Assembly: GCA_000320605.2 (NCBI GenBank)
Contig: KB445800.1
Span: forward strand, 161,663-225,662
Source of the DNA: Gelatoporia subvermispora B
Lineage: Eukaryota > Basidiomycota > Agaricomycetes > Polyporales > Gelatoporiaceae
DNA length: 64,000 nt
Direction of reading: 5' to 3'
Below, piece after piece: positions 12,167 to 23,520 of the stretch. Position numbers and translations under genes: made by a program. Numbering within the stretch: position 1 is the first letter of the stretch; the number at the start of each line of letters is the position of its first letter. The notes under the pieces are model-generated. The model ran no database searches, had not been told where the DNA came from, and saw only the letters and a program-made list of their open reading frames with translations.

Positions 12167-13576
12167 ATGGCTGAAGCAACTGCTGTTCTTGACCGGCTCG
12201 CGGCAAGTAACATGTTTGACCTCCGTGGCGTAGTTGCTGTCGTGACTGGAGGTGGGACGGTGAGTGATGTTCACATCAGGGCACGACCTCAGTTGCATGG
12301 ATATCAACTATACCGGTCGCAATTGTGCTCAGATGGATCAGAGACTGATCGCGTGTTTGCCACAGGGTATCGGTCTGATGATGAGTTCGACACTCGTCGC
12401 GAACGGAGCGGCGGTCTATATCATCGGTCCGGACCAGATAGCACTGGACAGGTGAATGGTGCCTATGAGTGTGTCGAGCTAGTCTCAATTTGCCATTGTT
12501 CAGGATTGCCAATACGTACAATGAGGCCGCCGAGGTGTCGAAAAGACCAGGCAGGATGTACGGTATTGCGGGGGACGTCAGCCAGAAGGTTAGCTCATTT
12601 TCCTCCCACCACCAACGAGTTTGAGCTAATAGTGTTCTCGCTGATTAGTCAGAAGCGCTTCGTCTCGCCAACGAGGTAGGAAAGCGCGAGAAACATGTCA
12701 CAGTACTGTTCAATAACGCTGGGTACGCCACATTCTCAACCTTCTGTACTCCGGGGGGGCAATACTAACGGCTCTTCGAAGTATTCACGTTGGTTTTGCG
12801 AAACAGCCAACCTCCGCAACTGCATCTGCCTTCCGCGAGGCATACTTTGATCCGGTCTCCGAGGCCGATTTCGACAAGAGCATCCAAACGAACGCCGCTG
12901 GGCCGTACTGGCTCACCTTCGCATTCCTGCCCTTACTCGAGAAGTGGAAGGAATACGACGGCGCGTCGAGGAAGTTCGTGCCACAAGTGATCATGACATC
13001 GAGTATGAACGGATGGACAAAGGTGAGTGCTGACGTGGCTCATCATGAGGTCACATGTAGTAATATTCTGGATAGGATCCTAGAACTGGAGGAATGTCGT
13101 TCCCGTACCTCTACTCGAAGTCTGCGATAGGTCACGCGACTTCTTCCCTGGCACACGAACTACTTCCCCTTGGTATCAGAGTGAACGGCATTGCGCCCGG
13201 TAAGTTCCATTTCATACTGACTCAAATACAAATGGACTATAGCAATATTGGGTTGTATTAGGCCTCTTTGTCACAGAAATGACAGCTCCGGGCACGATGG
13301 ATGCTGCTGGGCAGTCGCACCTCCCAGCTGATAAGAAGTTCCCTTTCGAGATCCCTGCAACGCAGCCAAGCGAACCTGGGGTACAGGCTGAAATCGGCGG
13401 AACGAATAGGGACATGGGCTCTCTCGTTCTTTTCTTGGTTTCTAACTGGTTCGTGAATGGAGAAACAGTGCTTATTGACGGAGGGGTGAGTTGTGACCAT
13501 ATTTGTATCCTGCCAAGTTTACATTCTGATCGAGTCGTCCACATAGACCCTTCTCAAGCACCCGTCATCTTACTGA
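12167..13576 (+). CDS. Short-chain dehydrogenase/reductase (classical SDR)
   Basis: NAD(P)-dependent oxidoreductase with a Rossmann fold; the substrate is unknown. Eight exons: 12167-12259, 12366-12451, 12504-12588, 12649-12722, 12782-13022, 13076-13199, 13262-13485 and 13547-13576. They close in frame to 318 aa. The cofactor motif TGGGTGIG is formed across the first intron (VVAVVTGGGT then GIGLMMSSTL). LFNNAG (NNAG motif) precedes GIHVGFAKQP, TSSMNGW holds the catalytic Ser, and YLYSKSAIGHA gives the YxxxK active site, followed by GIRVNGIAPG. The C-terminus reads VLIDGG then TLLKHPSSY, an ending I know from basidiomycete SDRs. The last coding exon is only 30 nt. No damage is visible. It sits next to the P450 relic, but no pathway can be assigned from sequence. 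Confidence 0.92.
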
Positions 13577-15657
13577 GAACTATGTATTCTTGTTCCAAAC
13601 ACCGTCGCCTTTACCACAGTCTCTTGAGCTCTTGTAAATTGCCCTTATGCCATGTGTCAGGCGAATTATGCACAGGCCTCGTTCTAGTTGTGAGCTTTGG
13701 ACATCTGCACATCGGTGTGGTATGATATTGTGTTAGCAGACTGCAGCATCGAGAGGAGCTGCCGAGCCGAAATCGTATGGTCCTTGCGTCTTCATTGACG
13801 TTCAACCGCTCGAAACTGACAGTGAGGGTCAGTGGGACCGTGGTTGTCACGTGGTACAGCAACAAGACCACTCGGGAGTAGCCGGGGGGGGGTCGTGGGC
13901 CGTCGTATCGCTCTCTCGTGCTCGTTTGTTCAGCTCAGCCCGGCGTGGGATTGCTCTGTTCGTTTATTTCAGGTATTTTTTTAGAAGTCCTTGCAGCGTG
14001 TAGCCGCTCACCGCAAACTCGTTGACGTGTTTGGTGGGCGACAAACTTGTCCGAGCCGCACTCGTATCTTCCAGCCATGCTGATCTCCAGGGTCTCGTAG
14101 AATGACTTGACCCGCAGCTATAACGAGTCGGATCCTGCAGACTACAAGATCACATAGGCAACCCCGCACATCAGGCATTTATATGTCATGTCATGCTGAA
14201 CGGTACTCACACACACGGCCACAGACGGGATAGTCCAGGGATGAATTTGGTCGAGAAGGCGCGTTGCAGCGCTCAAGTTCTGGAGCACATTCTCTCCAAC
14301 GCTGCTCTCATACCCAGTGAAACGTAAGTCGTCAATGTGCGAACCATGTTGTTGACATAGTATGTTACTATTGATCCAGGTAGTCTATTCAAAACTTGCA
14401 GTGGATCGCATTGTTATGTTCTCCTCGCACTCTGTCCTTCAACTTTAGTTCAGACTCTTAGGCAAGCGTCACACGCTACGTTCCATCTCGTCTCCCGCTT
14501 CTTGTCATTACTTCCTTTGCACGAGAAGGAGAAAGGCAGGTGGTTATGATGCAGCAGTATCTTATGTTCGCCACGTTGAACAGTACAGTACCATTTCTGT
14601 GGCCACGACCTCTGGCCTCAACGGCATGTATGTAAACGCATCTCATGTCCAAGCGGATGCCATACAAGCTGACGGCCTCCATTTCAATCAAGGTAGCTGA
14701 TCGACAGCTGCCATACGTTTCTATCTCAATGCCACGGATTGAGTGTCAGTGTCTTTGCCGAATGAGCACTGTGGCGCATCTCTGCTTGAACACCCGCAAG
14801 ATATGTTGCTAAGCATTATCATGATGAAAGGCCCCTAACACTATTTCATGCCCTCCTACTATCTTCCTACGCAGGGTTGGTATATCCTTTGCCAAATATG
14901 AGCCAGCGCGCGATCACACCTCATCAGATAGAACTGTCATACAAATGTCAATCTTGCAAGGAGTCAGTTGAAGTCAGGCTGTGGGCCTGCATGGCAACCG
15001 CCAACTTACCCCTCCGCCCACTGCTTACCGGGTTCGTATCGTCCCGGTGAACCCTACTTTCCTGGCGACCTGGAAACTTCCGTAGTACTGCGTCGGTGCT
15101 AATGCCCCATCAAACATAGGGCACCTTGCATACGTCATGTGCACGTACCCTTAGCTCGTACTCCAAGCCCTGGTCGTTCGTTGTGCAGATGTTGTCTGTT
15201 GCACCTCACACAGGATAGCACTGTGTTGTACCCGCATTCATCGCCGCCTCCTCGGGTTGCTCCCTTCCCAGTGATGGAGCGGCCGCCGTCGCGGTACGGA
15301 CCTCAGCTTACGAGCTCATACAGACAGACGGTACCGAGGGCCTGTTCCCACCCTGTCCACGGAGCACAGGGTTTGACCATACTTGTCTTTCGCTCTCGGC
15401 CGGTAGGCACTGCCAGAGAGTTCGGTGATGCATATACGGATACTGACTCGACGGGTCGACGAGTTTGCCCTGGCAGGAAGGATGATGAATCTGGATGGCT
15501 GGGGTAGGGTACTACTTGGACTGCCCCCGCAATACTGGAAAGCTGGTATAAGAGTAACCCGGACCCTACACTACAGTATAGACCCTCAGCCTTCTAGACG
15601 TCGCTGGCCTTGGCCGATTCATTCATCTAGTACCAGCATCCCTCACCCACAACCACC
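13577..15657. other. Intergenic region, no supportable gene
   Basis: About 2.1 kb without a convincing gene. An ATG at 14241 opens MNLVEKARCSAQVLEHILSN, ending at a good GTAAGT donor, but the downstream sequence gives no coherent second exon, so this is at most a relic. TATAAG at 15547, about 110 bases before the ATG at 15658, is a plausible TATA element for the first secreted-protein gene. Confidence 0.45.
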
Positions 15658-15993
15658 ATGTGCTCACTCAACTGGCGAGTAGTCGTCGTTCTACTGGTCA
15701 TGTGCGCTTCTGGAATGTGCGCCGCGCTGCCCCCGCACTTCGGAGGTATTCCCGAATCAGGAGGTAATAATGGTGAGATTTCCAAGTGCCACATGAAGAA
15801 AGGACACTCAGCTTTTCACCTAGGTACCACCTCGCTTTTCGGTGCGCTGTTTGCTACAAAGGTACATCAGAAGATTGGGAGCGATGGTTAGTCACCATCA
15901 TCGCTTGCCAGAAGTTCATGTTCATTTATTCTCTCGCTTTTGAAAACAGGGGCGCACAACGCTGCTCCAAAGCCAGACTATGCAACAGTGTAA
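15658..15993 (+). CDS. Small secreted protein 1 (VHQ-motif family)
   Basis: Three exons, 15658-15772, 15824-15886 and 15950-15993, all phase 1, closing exactly to 73 aa. Residues 1-22 form a signal peptide with a hydrophobic core VVVVLLVM, probable cleavage near CA-ALPP. The mature peptide has a Gly/Pro-rich head (PHFGGIPESGGNN), the motif GALFATKVHQKIGSD in the second exon, and a short tail ending KPDYATV. A TATAAG lies ~110 bases upstream. Gene architecture (signal exon, ~60 nt motif exon, short tail exon, both introns phase 1) matches the copy at 18009, and the motif recurs in the copy at 19265. I recognise no known family: it lacks a hydrophobin cysteine pattern, a CaaX end and KEX2 sites. 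The function is unknown. It could be an effector-like, signalling or surface peptide. Confidence 0.6.
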
Positions 15994-18008
15994 TCTCACG
16001 AATGTCACAGCGGGTATGCAAGGTTCTCACCATCATACGTTTCTGGACATCAGCTTACACGACGTTCACAGGTTTCCTCTAGTCATCTTACTGTGCCCCG
16101 GTGAGTGCCCAAATCCGACGACAATGTTGTCTCAGTTGCGCTAACATCTAAGCTTAGCATTGCTATTTATGGATGTTACAATAGGAGACAAGTGTATCGC
16201 AGACTCTCAGGTACTGATTTCGGCGGGAGAAGTTTCAGATGTAGTATAGAACATGCATTTGTATCATTGGACTGAGTACACCAGGTCTGCATCTTTTGCC
16301 TATAAGTATAGTTCATTCGACCCATCTAGTACGGTACCGCACCACAAGGCATATTTGGTGGATGTCTATCGGATATGGTGATGAGAAATATGGCAACCGC
16401 TATACGCTGGATGGCCAGCATGCTGCACTTCGCGCCGACAAGATGTGGTGTTGAATACGTCGCATAAGACTACATAGGTACAGAATGTCCCGGAGCAACT
16501 TTCGGTGTATGCCCAACACTGTGTTGGTACCTGTTCGTGTTCGAGAGATGTCTCACTATGCACTTGGTGATCTTCATATCCCCTCTCATGATAACAATTA
16601 AGCTTGGGTCATTCATGTCGCTTGCGATGAATGTAAAATGGAAGCGTGTCATGGATGACAAAGTAGCAGGTCCATTTTGAGCGGTTCCTTGCGCAGCACC
16701 TACGGCGGCAGTGCGTATCTGCGAACATAAGGCCGTAGGGACTGCGTTCTGATAACCTTTCTATCTTTCCTCGTTCGGTACAAAGACCTCACTATGAGCC
16801 CCATACGAGCGGCATTCGGTTCGCAATGCTGGCCCTTCTTTGCGCACTGACGAATGGTGTACCGGCTGTTAAGCACGGTGAAATGGGCAGGTGAGATTGT
16901 CATAAATGCAGACCATTGAAGGCTTATGTCACTCGATGCAGATGATATGGAGGGCTGATTATATTCCCCCTCTGAACGACAGACGACAGGCTATATCGGT
17001 GCTACTTATGTACTCAAATTAATTCCACGTTTCTCACTAGCATATTGTTGCGACTTGAGAGATACGTCTTATAGATAGGCTCAGTCAATCTAGGACATTT
17101 GTATATCATGCTTCAAAGTTTCGCCGTTTTCGTGAACTCAACATTAAGTCCTTGCATCATGCCCTCGAATTTGGAACGTATCGAAAATTGAGAAATCCAC
17201 TTTAACAACGTGTCTGGTCAAGAATTGATTCGGATTTCATTTTGTGTTACACTCTTTCGCAGTATCTGAGCTCGTATCTATCACAAATCTACCCAGCGGC
17301 AACTACGCGGTGGTCGCTATGTAGAGGCGAACCCCGGGAGGTAGCGCCAAGGATATCTATCTTTTAACGTCTCGTTATACTCAAGGTTGGATGGTACCGA
17401 TGGTGGCATGATGTCCTGCTTTTTGGGGTGCGTATGACTGCGACACTGTTCCATCCCGTGCCGGGGTTCTCGTGTGTGAATGCACCGCAGCGAAATGGGG
17501 CTTCGACTGTCAGAGCGTGTAACCTTCTCCACCCATTCACGGTGACATGCCGACTTCCGGCAGGCAATCTGTATGTGAACCTAAACACTCGGTCCGGCTT
17601 CTACTGGCGAAGACCAGATTGAGGTTGCATATACAAGCACTATCAGAATGTGCTAACCGAAGACGACGTGTATTCCAGAGCCGCATAACTGACGGACAGC
17701 GGGGTTCAAGTGGTGTTGTCGCGATACTGTTATCTTGGAACATAGCATCACTTGATACTCACAGACATGCGGTGAACTCATGTACCGCCCCTCGGAGTTA
17801 CCGCACTCGTCTTTGGAACCGGTTCCGGGCCTCATGGACACAATGGGTAAAGACAATTCCCTCTTCCGAGGGTTAGCATGAGATTCTGCTGCGGGATTAC
17901 GCAGCACGTCGCTTGTATATAAGCCTGCCTCGGACTCGCCGTGACGTCGTTTGTTCAATTGTCCTTCGCCTAAATCCAGATTCCTTGCCTATACTAGCAA
18001 CCCCGGGA
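15994..18008. other. Intergenic region with possible relics of further secreted-protein copies
   Basis: No intact gene is seen. At 16301-16333 a TATAAG followed by TTCATTC and CATCTAGTAC resembles the 5' region of the gene at 15658. At 16827 an ATG opens a short hydrophobic leader (MLALLCALTNGVPAVKHGE) that reaches a GTGAGA donor, but the next in-frame sequence stops at once. Both could be remnants of extra family members. TATATAAG at ~17916, about 93 bases before 18009, is a plausible TATA element for the second gene. Confidence 0.35.
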
Positions 18009-18303
18009 ATGCGAGCGGCACTTTATGTCAAGCTCACGCTCACGCTACTTGCGTTTTCCACCTTGGTCCAGTGTGGTCCGGTAGCTGAAGTAGCTGTTCG
18101 CACTAGTTAGTAGAATCCATGCACCGACTCATGCCGCCTCTCATGTCTTTGGTAGGCTCGAAAGGCACCCTCTTCGCTGCTCACGTGCATCAGTCTATAG
18201 GAGATACCGACGGTGGGCGTTGCTTCATGTCATCTGTGCTTCTTGAATACACGCTCACTCTGCAATTGTCTCTTGTTTAGCCGAGGGCCCTGCAGATGGA
18301 TGA
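18009..18303 (+). CDS. Small secreted protein 2 (VHQ-motif family)
   Basis: Three exons, 18009-18105, 18156-18212 and 18281-18303, giving 58 aa with exact frame closure. The first ~22 residues are a signal peptide (VKLTLTLLAFSTLVQC). The second exon encodes SKGTLFAAHVHQSIGDTD, directly comparable to GALFATKVHQKIGSD in the gene at 15658. The third encodes a short tail, EGPADG. Both introns are phase 1 and fall at the same places as in the first gene, so I infer homology from architecture plus the motif, although overall identity is low. Donors are GTTAGT and GTGGGC; the second is imperfect. A TATATAAG sits about 90 bases upstream. Function unknown. Confidence 0.55.
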
Positions 18304-19264
18304 CGAATGGCCTGGGATATATCGCAGGCTTTTTACACGGCCTTGCTACCTCAGTTTTGACGCACTCGCACGACTATCTCAGGAGTTTCATCAGTAACGG
18401 CTTTGAACTAGAAGAAGCTTGACGTACCGTTGATGTATATGTATCACAATCACCCTACGCACAAACGCATTTGATGAAAACGCCCCTGGAGTTGGAGTGC
18501 ATTCAACCATATGATATCAGCTCATGTGAGACCCAATGGAGTATACATGTGGCGAAACAAAGATGTGACATGCCTGGGAGCCATCAATTGATACGGATCT
18601 CCTGTATCTTTGTCAAGAAGTTGGATGCTTCGGCTAATGCGTACACTTTACTTTGCTCGGCTTCTACAACCGGTGACTCGTCGGGACTGGGGGCAGTACC
18701 GCAGTCGGGTGCTACAGCTCTCGTCTGGTGTCTTCCCACCCAAGGGCGCGAGAAGCGTTACAAGACCCGTTTGCCATTCTAGAAGAAGGGCAACGTCCCG
18801 CTGCCTTGTTCCCAACAATCTCGTGTGTGAATGAGGCCGTGAGCGTGAACGGTGGAGTATATGATGCTTACACGCTAGATTAGTAGAGCTTACTACATGT
18901 TTTGCAGCCTCTACAAATACTAGCTCTGGTCGGCGGAGAACATACAGAATCAATTCAGCGATATTTCATTGATATAGTACTAAACGTTACCTTGCAACCC
19001 GAGTGGCACTGGGCGGATGAAGGTCGAACCGCAAGATCCCACGCAGACAGGGTCTCCGAGCCTGCGCACGGCTTCTAGCTTACCTTCGGTAACCCCAACG
19101 CTTCCCAGACTGCGATCTTCTTGTCCATGATAGGGTGGACGAAGAGATACGTGCGTCTGTCTTCCGAGCAGTGGAACAACCGCACAGCCACGCAAACACA
19201 TAAATGTGCCGAAGGACACATGCGAGTGCCCCAGCTCTGCGCTCTCAACTCCATCACCTTCATC
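18304..19264. other. Intergenic region, no supportable gene
   Basis: About 960 bases with only short overlapping frames on both strands. None shows a signal peptide, a domain or usable splice sites. It includes the presumed promoter of the gene at 19265, with a weak ACATAAAT at ~19199. Confidence 0.45.
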
Positions 19265-19551
19265 ATGAACTACTTTAGCCTCTTCGCCTTTGCTGTGTCC
19301 GTCGCTTCGACGATGTCTGCAGTATACGCTGCCCCAGCTGAAGGTGAGGAAGCGTCCAGAATCCGTCATGTGCGTTACTAATACTAGCCTGCAGCCGCTC
19401 GTAGAGACACTCTCGGGGCGTATGTTGAGATGATTTCTCGAGGTGGCAGCATTGACCTTCGCATGCGGAACTTGAAGCTGACCGCCTGGTCCCAGATCTA
19501 CGTGGAGACGGTATCCTTTATCAGGACCACGTTCACCAGACAAACGAGTGA
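19265..19551 (+). CDS. Small secreted protein 3 (VHQ-motif family), model uncertain
   Basis: The ATG at 19265 opens a clear signal peptide (FSLFAFAVSVASTMSAVYA, then APAE). The first exon ends at 19343 in phase 1 with a GTGAGG donor and joins 19395 after CTGCAG. From there two readings are possible. If 19443-19477 is removed as a 35 nt intron (short for this genome, weak GTGGCA donor), the third exon 19478-19551 encodes DGILYQDHVHQTNE, which carries the family motif, and the protein is 66 aa. If it is retained, the frame runs to a stop at 19577-19579 (86 aa) and loses the motif. I prefer the first because the VHQ motif then recurs in all three neighbouring genes. An ARR-D site after the signal peptide could be a processing site. 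Function unknown. Confidence 0.45.
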
Positions 19552-19970
19552 TACAAGGGGGCGACCACTGGTCCTGTAGGCTGTAGTGGGGTATTCTCAG
19601 AATAGAGTAAATGAGGGTCAGGATATACATCATATTGTGAACGATCAAGCTGAGTGTGTACCTCTGAGGGCGATTGTTTGACTCTCGCGTATGCCCTCCC
19701 TGTCTGAGCGACCCTGAGCAGTGAGATTGCCGATGGTCCAGGCCGACCAAGTAAGCACACGTCTATGGGGTATTACGCACAACGTGTGCGACGATCGGGG
19801 GCGCCAATGTCAGTGTTATCAAGCCATTTTCAGCGATCTGCTAAGAGAAGTGCGAAGGTAGGTAGGGCTACACCGAAGTCGAGTGTGATACAGAACGGAG
19901 TATACTCGGATGAATGCTGGAGGATGCGATAGGTTACAGATGAGCACAGTCATGAACAAACATGTCCTCG

Positions 19971-21859
19971 TCAAACAACTTCATCGACTTTCGATCTATT
20001 GATGCAAAAGCCCTGCACGACAAGTCAGGTTAATGAATGCGCAGCATGAACGAAAGCACTCGACTCACAGGTACGACCCACTCTTTACACCCACAACACA
20101 CCCCTGCCCAGTCGTAGTTCCCCAGCTTCGCACCGCATTTCTTGTTCGGGCACGCGATCTTCCCTGCAATCTGTCCTTCCTCAAGGAACGGTTCCATCCA
20201 TTTCATCTGTCCCTAGTCTGAGAACATACGATCACTCGTTATCATGGGAGCACTCACCGGCTCAACGAAGTACCCAGAGCACTTTGGGTTCACCAAAATC
20301 GGCGGGCTCATCGCCGCTATCTTGGCGGCCTGTGGGTTCGTACCAGGTCCTGCCGGCGACATGGGCGAAAGAGGCGTGAGAGGGGACATGCCTGGCACCC
20401 CGGGCGAGCGCAGTGCAGCAAGCTTCGGGTTGGCATACAGCTGAGCAGCGAGGTCCGATGGGTGGGCCAGTCCACCAGATGATGACGACAGCCGACGCGC
20501 GAGCAATGGGGGAATGGCCGAAGCTGGTTCGGACTTGGCTAGCGGGAGAGCCGGCCGCGTCTGCTCTCCGTGCGTTTCTCTGCTTACAGCTTGGCCGTTC
20601 TGCTCTTCCGCAGATTGCGTCGGCACCTTTGGCGATGGTGGCTCCTCCTCCTCTTCCTCCTCCTCCAGTGCGGACTCTGAGAGCGTGTCTGACAAATCAG
20701 ACACAGCTTGCCCGAAGTGGGCGGCGCTGTCTAGTGCAAGGAGGGACGACTTGAGCGGCCGAGTGTCGGTAGCCGAGCCCATCCTCGGCCTGCCTCCAGA
20801 CTCGGTCGCGGATGGGCGGCGGGACGGGGTTGAGGAGGACGTGAGGGGCGTAAGGGGGCCGAGCGGGCGCTCGTGTGTCGAGGGGCGGCGAGACGGGGGC
20901 TGCGATCTGAGGGGGTTCAAGGGGTGGTTTTCATGCATTGAAGGTCGCCTGGATGGTGCGGGCGAGAGAGCGTACGCGGATGCCGGTGTGGCAGGCCCCA
21001 ATTGCCCGTGGTCGAGCATGTGCTCCCTCGTCGCGAGCTCCTGCCTGCACATTTTGCACCGTATGCGACGCTTGGGGAGATGCAAGGGGGTCGCTGGAAC
21101 CGAGTCTGATGGAGTACGAGGGTATTTCGCGAACATGTTGGTCTCCACCGAGCCGTCGCCGTCTACAGAGGCCGTCAACGCTTATTAAACACTTTATTTG
21201 ATGGCTTGCACTTACTCATCACGTCTTGCACCACCCTCTCAAGATAGTACATCCGCGTCGCCTTGTCTTTTCTCGACACATTGAAGGATGCGGCGTGGAA
21301 GACTTCGAGCTGTCTGAGGAAGCCGTCGTTCGGCCTGATGGAAGGGACATCGGTCACATGCCGGCATGCGAGAAGGTGCTGCACGTACTGGATACTCGGC
21401 CTCACTTTCCTGATCATTTCCAGCGCGCCCTCCACATCCAAGTCTTGACTGTACATCAGATACGCCGCAACAATAGTTGCACTGCGGCCTGACGAGGACT
21501 ATGAGCAACCAGCAGGCACAATTCAGTATGATGACGCACTCATGCCTGCCTGGCAATGCACCAGCACTCCCCATTGCTTGTCGAGCTCGGCTTGGATGAA
21601 GGTGATAGCGGAGACCAGGTGTGGGAGGACGTCAGTATCCTCAGTATCGTCAATATTCAGCTGCAGCTTCGAGAAGGTCTACTTCAAGCTGCGTCATGGC
21701 TACATCCTCTACAGCAACTAAACCACTGCACACCTCATGTATGGATGTACGACCGCGCATGGCGGTGACGACACTACGGATATTGTGCGCACGCAGCTTC
21801 TCGGTATTGAGCGCGCTCGGGAGGTCGCCTATCCAGAGATTGGGGAGGACTTCGTCCAT
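19971..21859 (-). CDS. YVH1: Dual-specificity protein phosphatase YVH1 (DUSP12-like)
   Basis: YVH1 is a phosphatase that also drives late 60S ribosome assembly, releasing Mrt4 through its zinc-binding C-terminus. Seven exons: 21859-21734, 21678-21540, 21488-21389, 21334-21216, 21162-20258, 20206-20069 and 20012-19971. They close to 522 aa. The N-terminus is MDEVLPNLWIGDLPSALN. The catalytic signature HCQAGMSRSAT (~residues 85-95) contains the active Cys and Arg and is completed across an intron. NDGFLRQLEVFHAASF and DKATRMYYLERVVQDVM complete the domain. CKMCRQELATREHMLDHGQ (~195) starts the zinc region, which is interrupted by a ~230-residue Ser/Pro-rich, partly acidic insertion. It resumes with CSGYFVEPMKWMEPFLEEG, CPNKKCGAKLGNYDWAGVCC and the conserved ending GFCINRSKVDEVV in a separate 42 nt exon. 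It looks intact and functional. Confidence 0.95.
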
Positions 21860-23520
21860 TTCTGCTCGCGGTCACAGACGTTCTAGGATAAGGACGGAAG
21901 AATAAGATGGGGGTTTTGTCTGCTGAAGAGGGAGACTGCGTGATGGACTCTCAGGAGGGCCTGGACCCGCGCTGAAGATACGTCGAGTATGGTATTCTGG
22001 GTGGAGTCGGCTGAGATCCGAGAGCTATCAGTTCAGGATCTTCACAGGCGCAGCGATATGCCAATGCAGTGGTTCAGGGAGACTCTCGAAGAGAGCTCGG
22101 CGATGCGAAGTGGAGGAGGCGAAGTGGACGAGTAGCCGACGCGCGTTTTCCTCCTCGACCACCACCTCGATTTTGCGCGAGGATAGCGGGCTGCTCATAT
22201 TTCTGGCATCGTGCAAGTAATCTCTCCTAATACTGGTCCCTAGTGACCTCGAGTCCACATCGTCTCTGGGAGTCTTCTCTGCTATCAACGCGCGTGATCT
22301 TGGACCATCCTGAAGGAAATGCAGAAGAGAACAACGCCTGCGACGCCTCATGCTACTTAGTTTTCTTGTTATCAAATCCTGGACTCCTGAAACGCTTGTG
22401 CACATTGCATTCTCAGATGACTCAAGAGTCGGCATATTCGTATCCGTCCGCGGAAGTTATCTAGAGCCAGTCCTTTGCAGTTCTTCAAGTGAGGAGGATG
22501 GTCGCGAAGACTACGTATGCGTTGACGGCTGACCAGAGCCACCGATACTTGTGCTGTATACAACGCACCGCACATTCATCTGACAGCCAACACCCAACTG
22601 GCATGCTATCTGGACATCAGCTTAGGATTGCAGTGTCCACTACTTCACGGGACAACTTTGGACCGAATCTCTCGAGCGAAGCAAAACAAGTTACACACCC
22701 ACCGCTCACCTTTTCGCCCTGCAATGACCATGCCAAGCCCGCTGAGCCCATCACCAACCTGTAGCGCGCTGCGCCTTGCATCAGTCCGCGTGTGCCCACG
22801 CTTGCAGTACGCCAGACGTCTAAACCGCCTCGAGCGCAGAAATCGCGCATGTCAACCTTAGTCTGACCGTCACAAGACGTCTTCGCATGCACGACCGGGT
22901 ACAGATGCTTTAGTCTCGGCTTCTCAGCACGCCGGGTCCGCTATAAGGGCCAGCGGCCCACGCTTCTTCGTGTCAACCACCGTCCAGACCCAGGCATGCG
23001 ACCAACGCACCTTCTGCTCTAGACCCACGACTAACCTTTCCTCCGTGTACTGATACAGCTAAGGGCTGGTATAGGTGCTAGTCCTATTTTCGAAAGCCAT
23101 TCGAACAGCCGCCGTGGATTGCTGCCGTTCACCGGGCACATCTAAGTATTCTGAGCCCAAACGCCCCGGAGCCAGCCGTCCTGCGGACGGTCCTACGGGT
23201 CCGAACGTCCGCTTGTCCCTGTCCCAAGTCCCACAATCGATAGAACACTACTACTACTATTTCATTCACAGCAAATGCCACCAACAGAGAAACCAACGAT
23301 GATACAGAAACCAGGACAAACGAACGAACGAAGCAAATGAGGAACAAAATCGAGAGCACTACAACACACGAGCTATTCAACTTCAGATAAGTACACAGCA
23401 GAGCATTACACTTCACCCCCTCCCTCCTTACACATGCCAAAACGTCCATGTGCATCCGCCCCAGGCACCAACAACCAACACGCACCTACCCAGACGAAGC
23501 AGCCGCCCGCTCCTCCCGTG
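21860..23520. other. Intergenic region, no supportable gene
   Basis: Contains the YVH1 promoter (right of 21859) and the 3' flank of the phosphodiesterase gene. The frames here are short and overlap each other. The candidate stretches at 22028-22435 and 22617-22892 on the minus strand have no start context or splice partners. The 23240-23400 segment is A-rich, as expected of a 3' UTR or terminator zone for the minus-strand gene ending at 23521. Confidence 0.5.

Noticed and set aside
18980..19750. 256-codon minus-strand open frame
   Set aside because: It runs antisense across the third secreted-protein gene, which has a clear signal peptide and splice sites. The antisense translation has no domain.
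20514..21188. 224-codon plus-strand open frame
   Set aside because: It is antisense to the Ser/Pro-rich exon of YVH1; biased codons there keep the opposite strand open.
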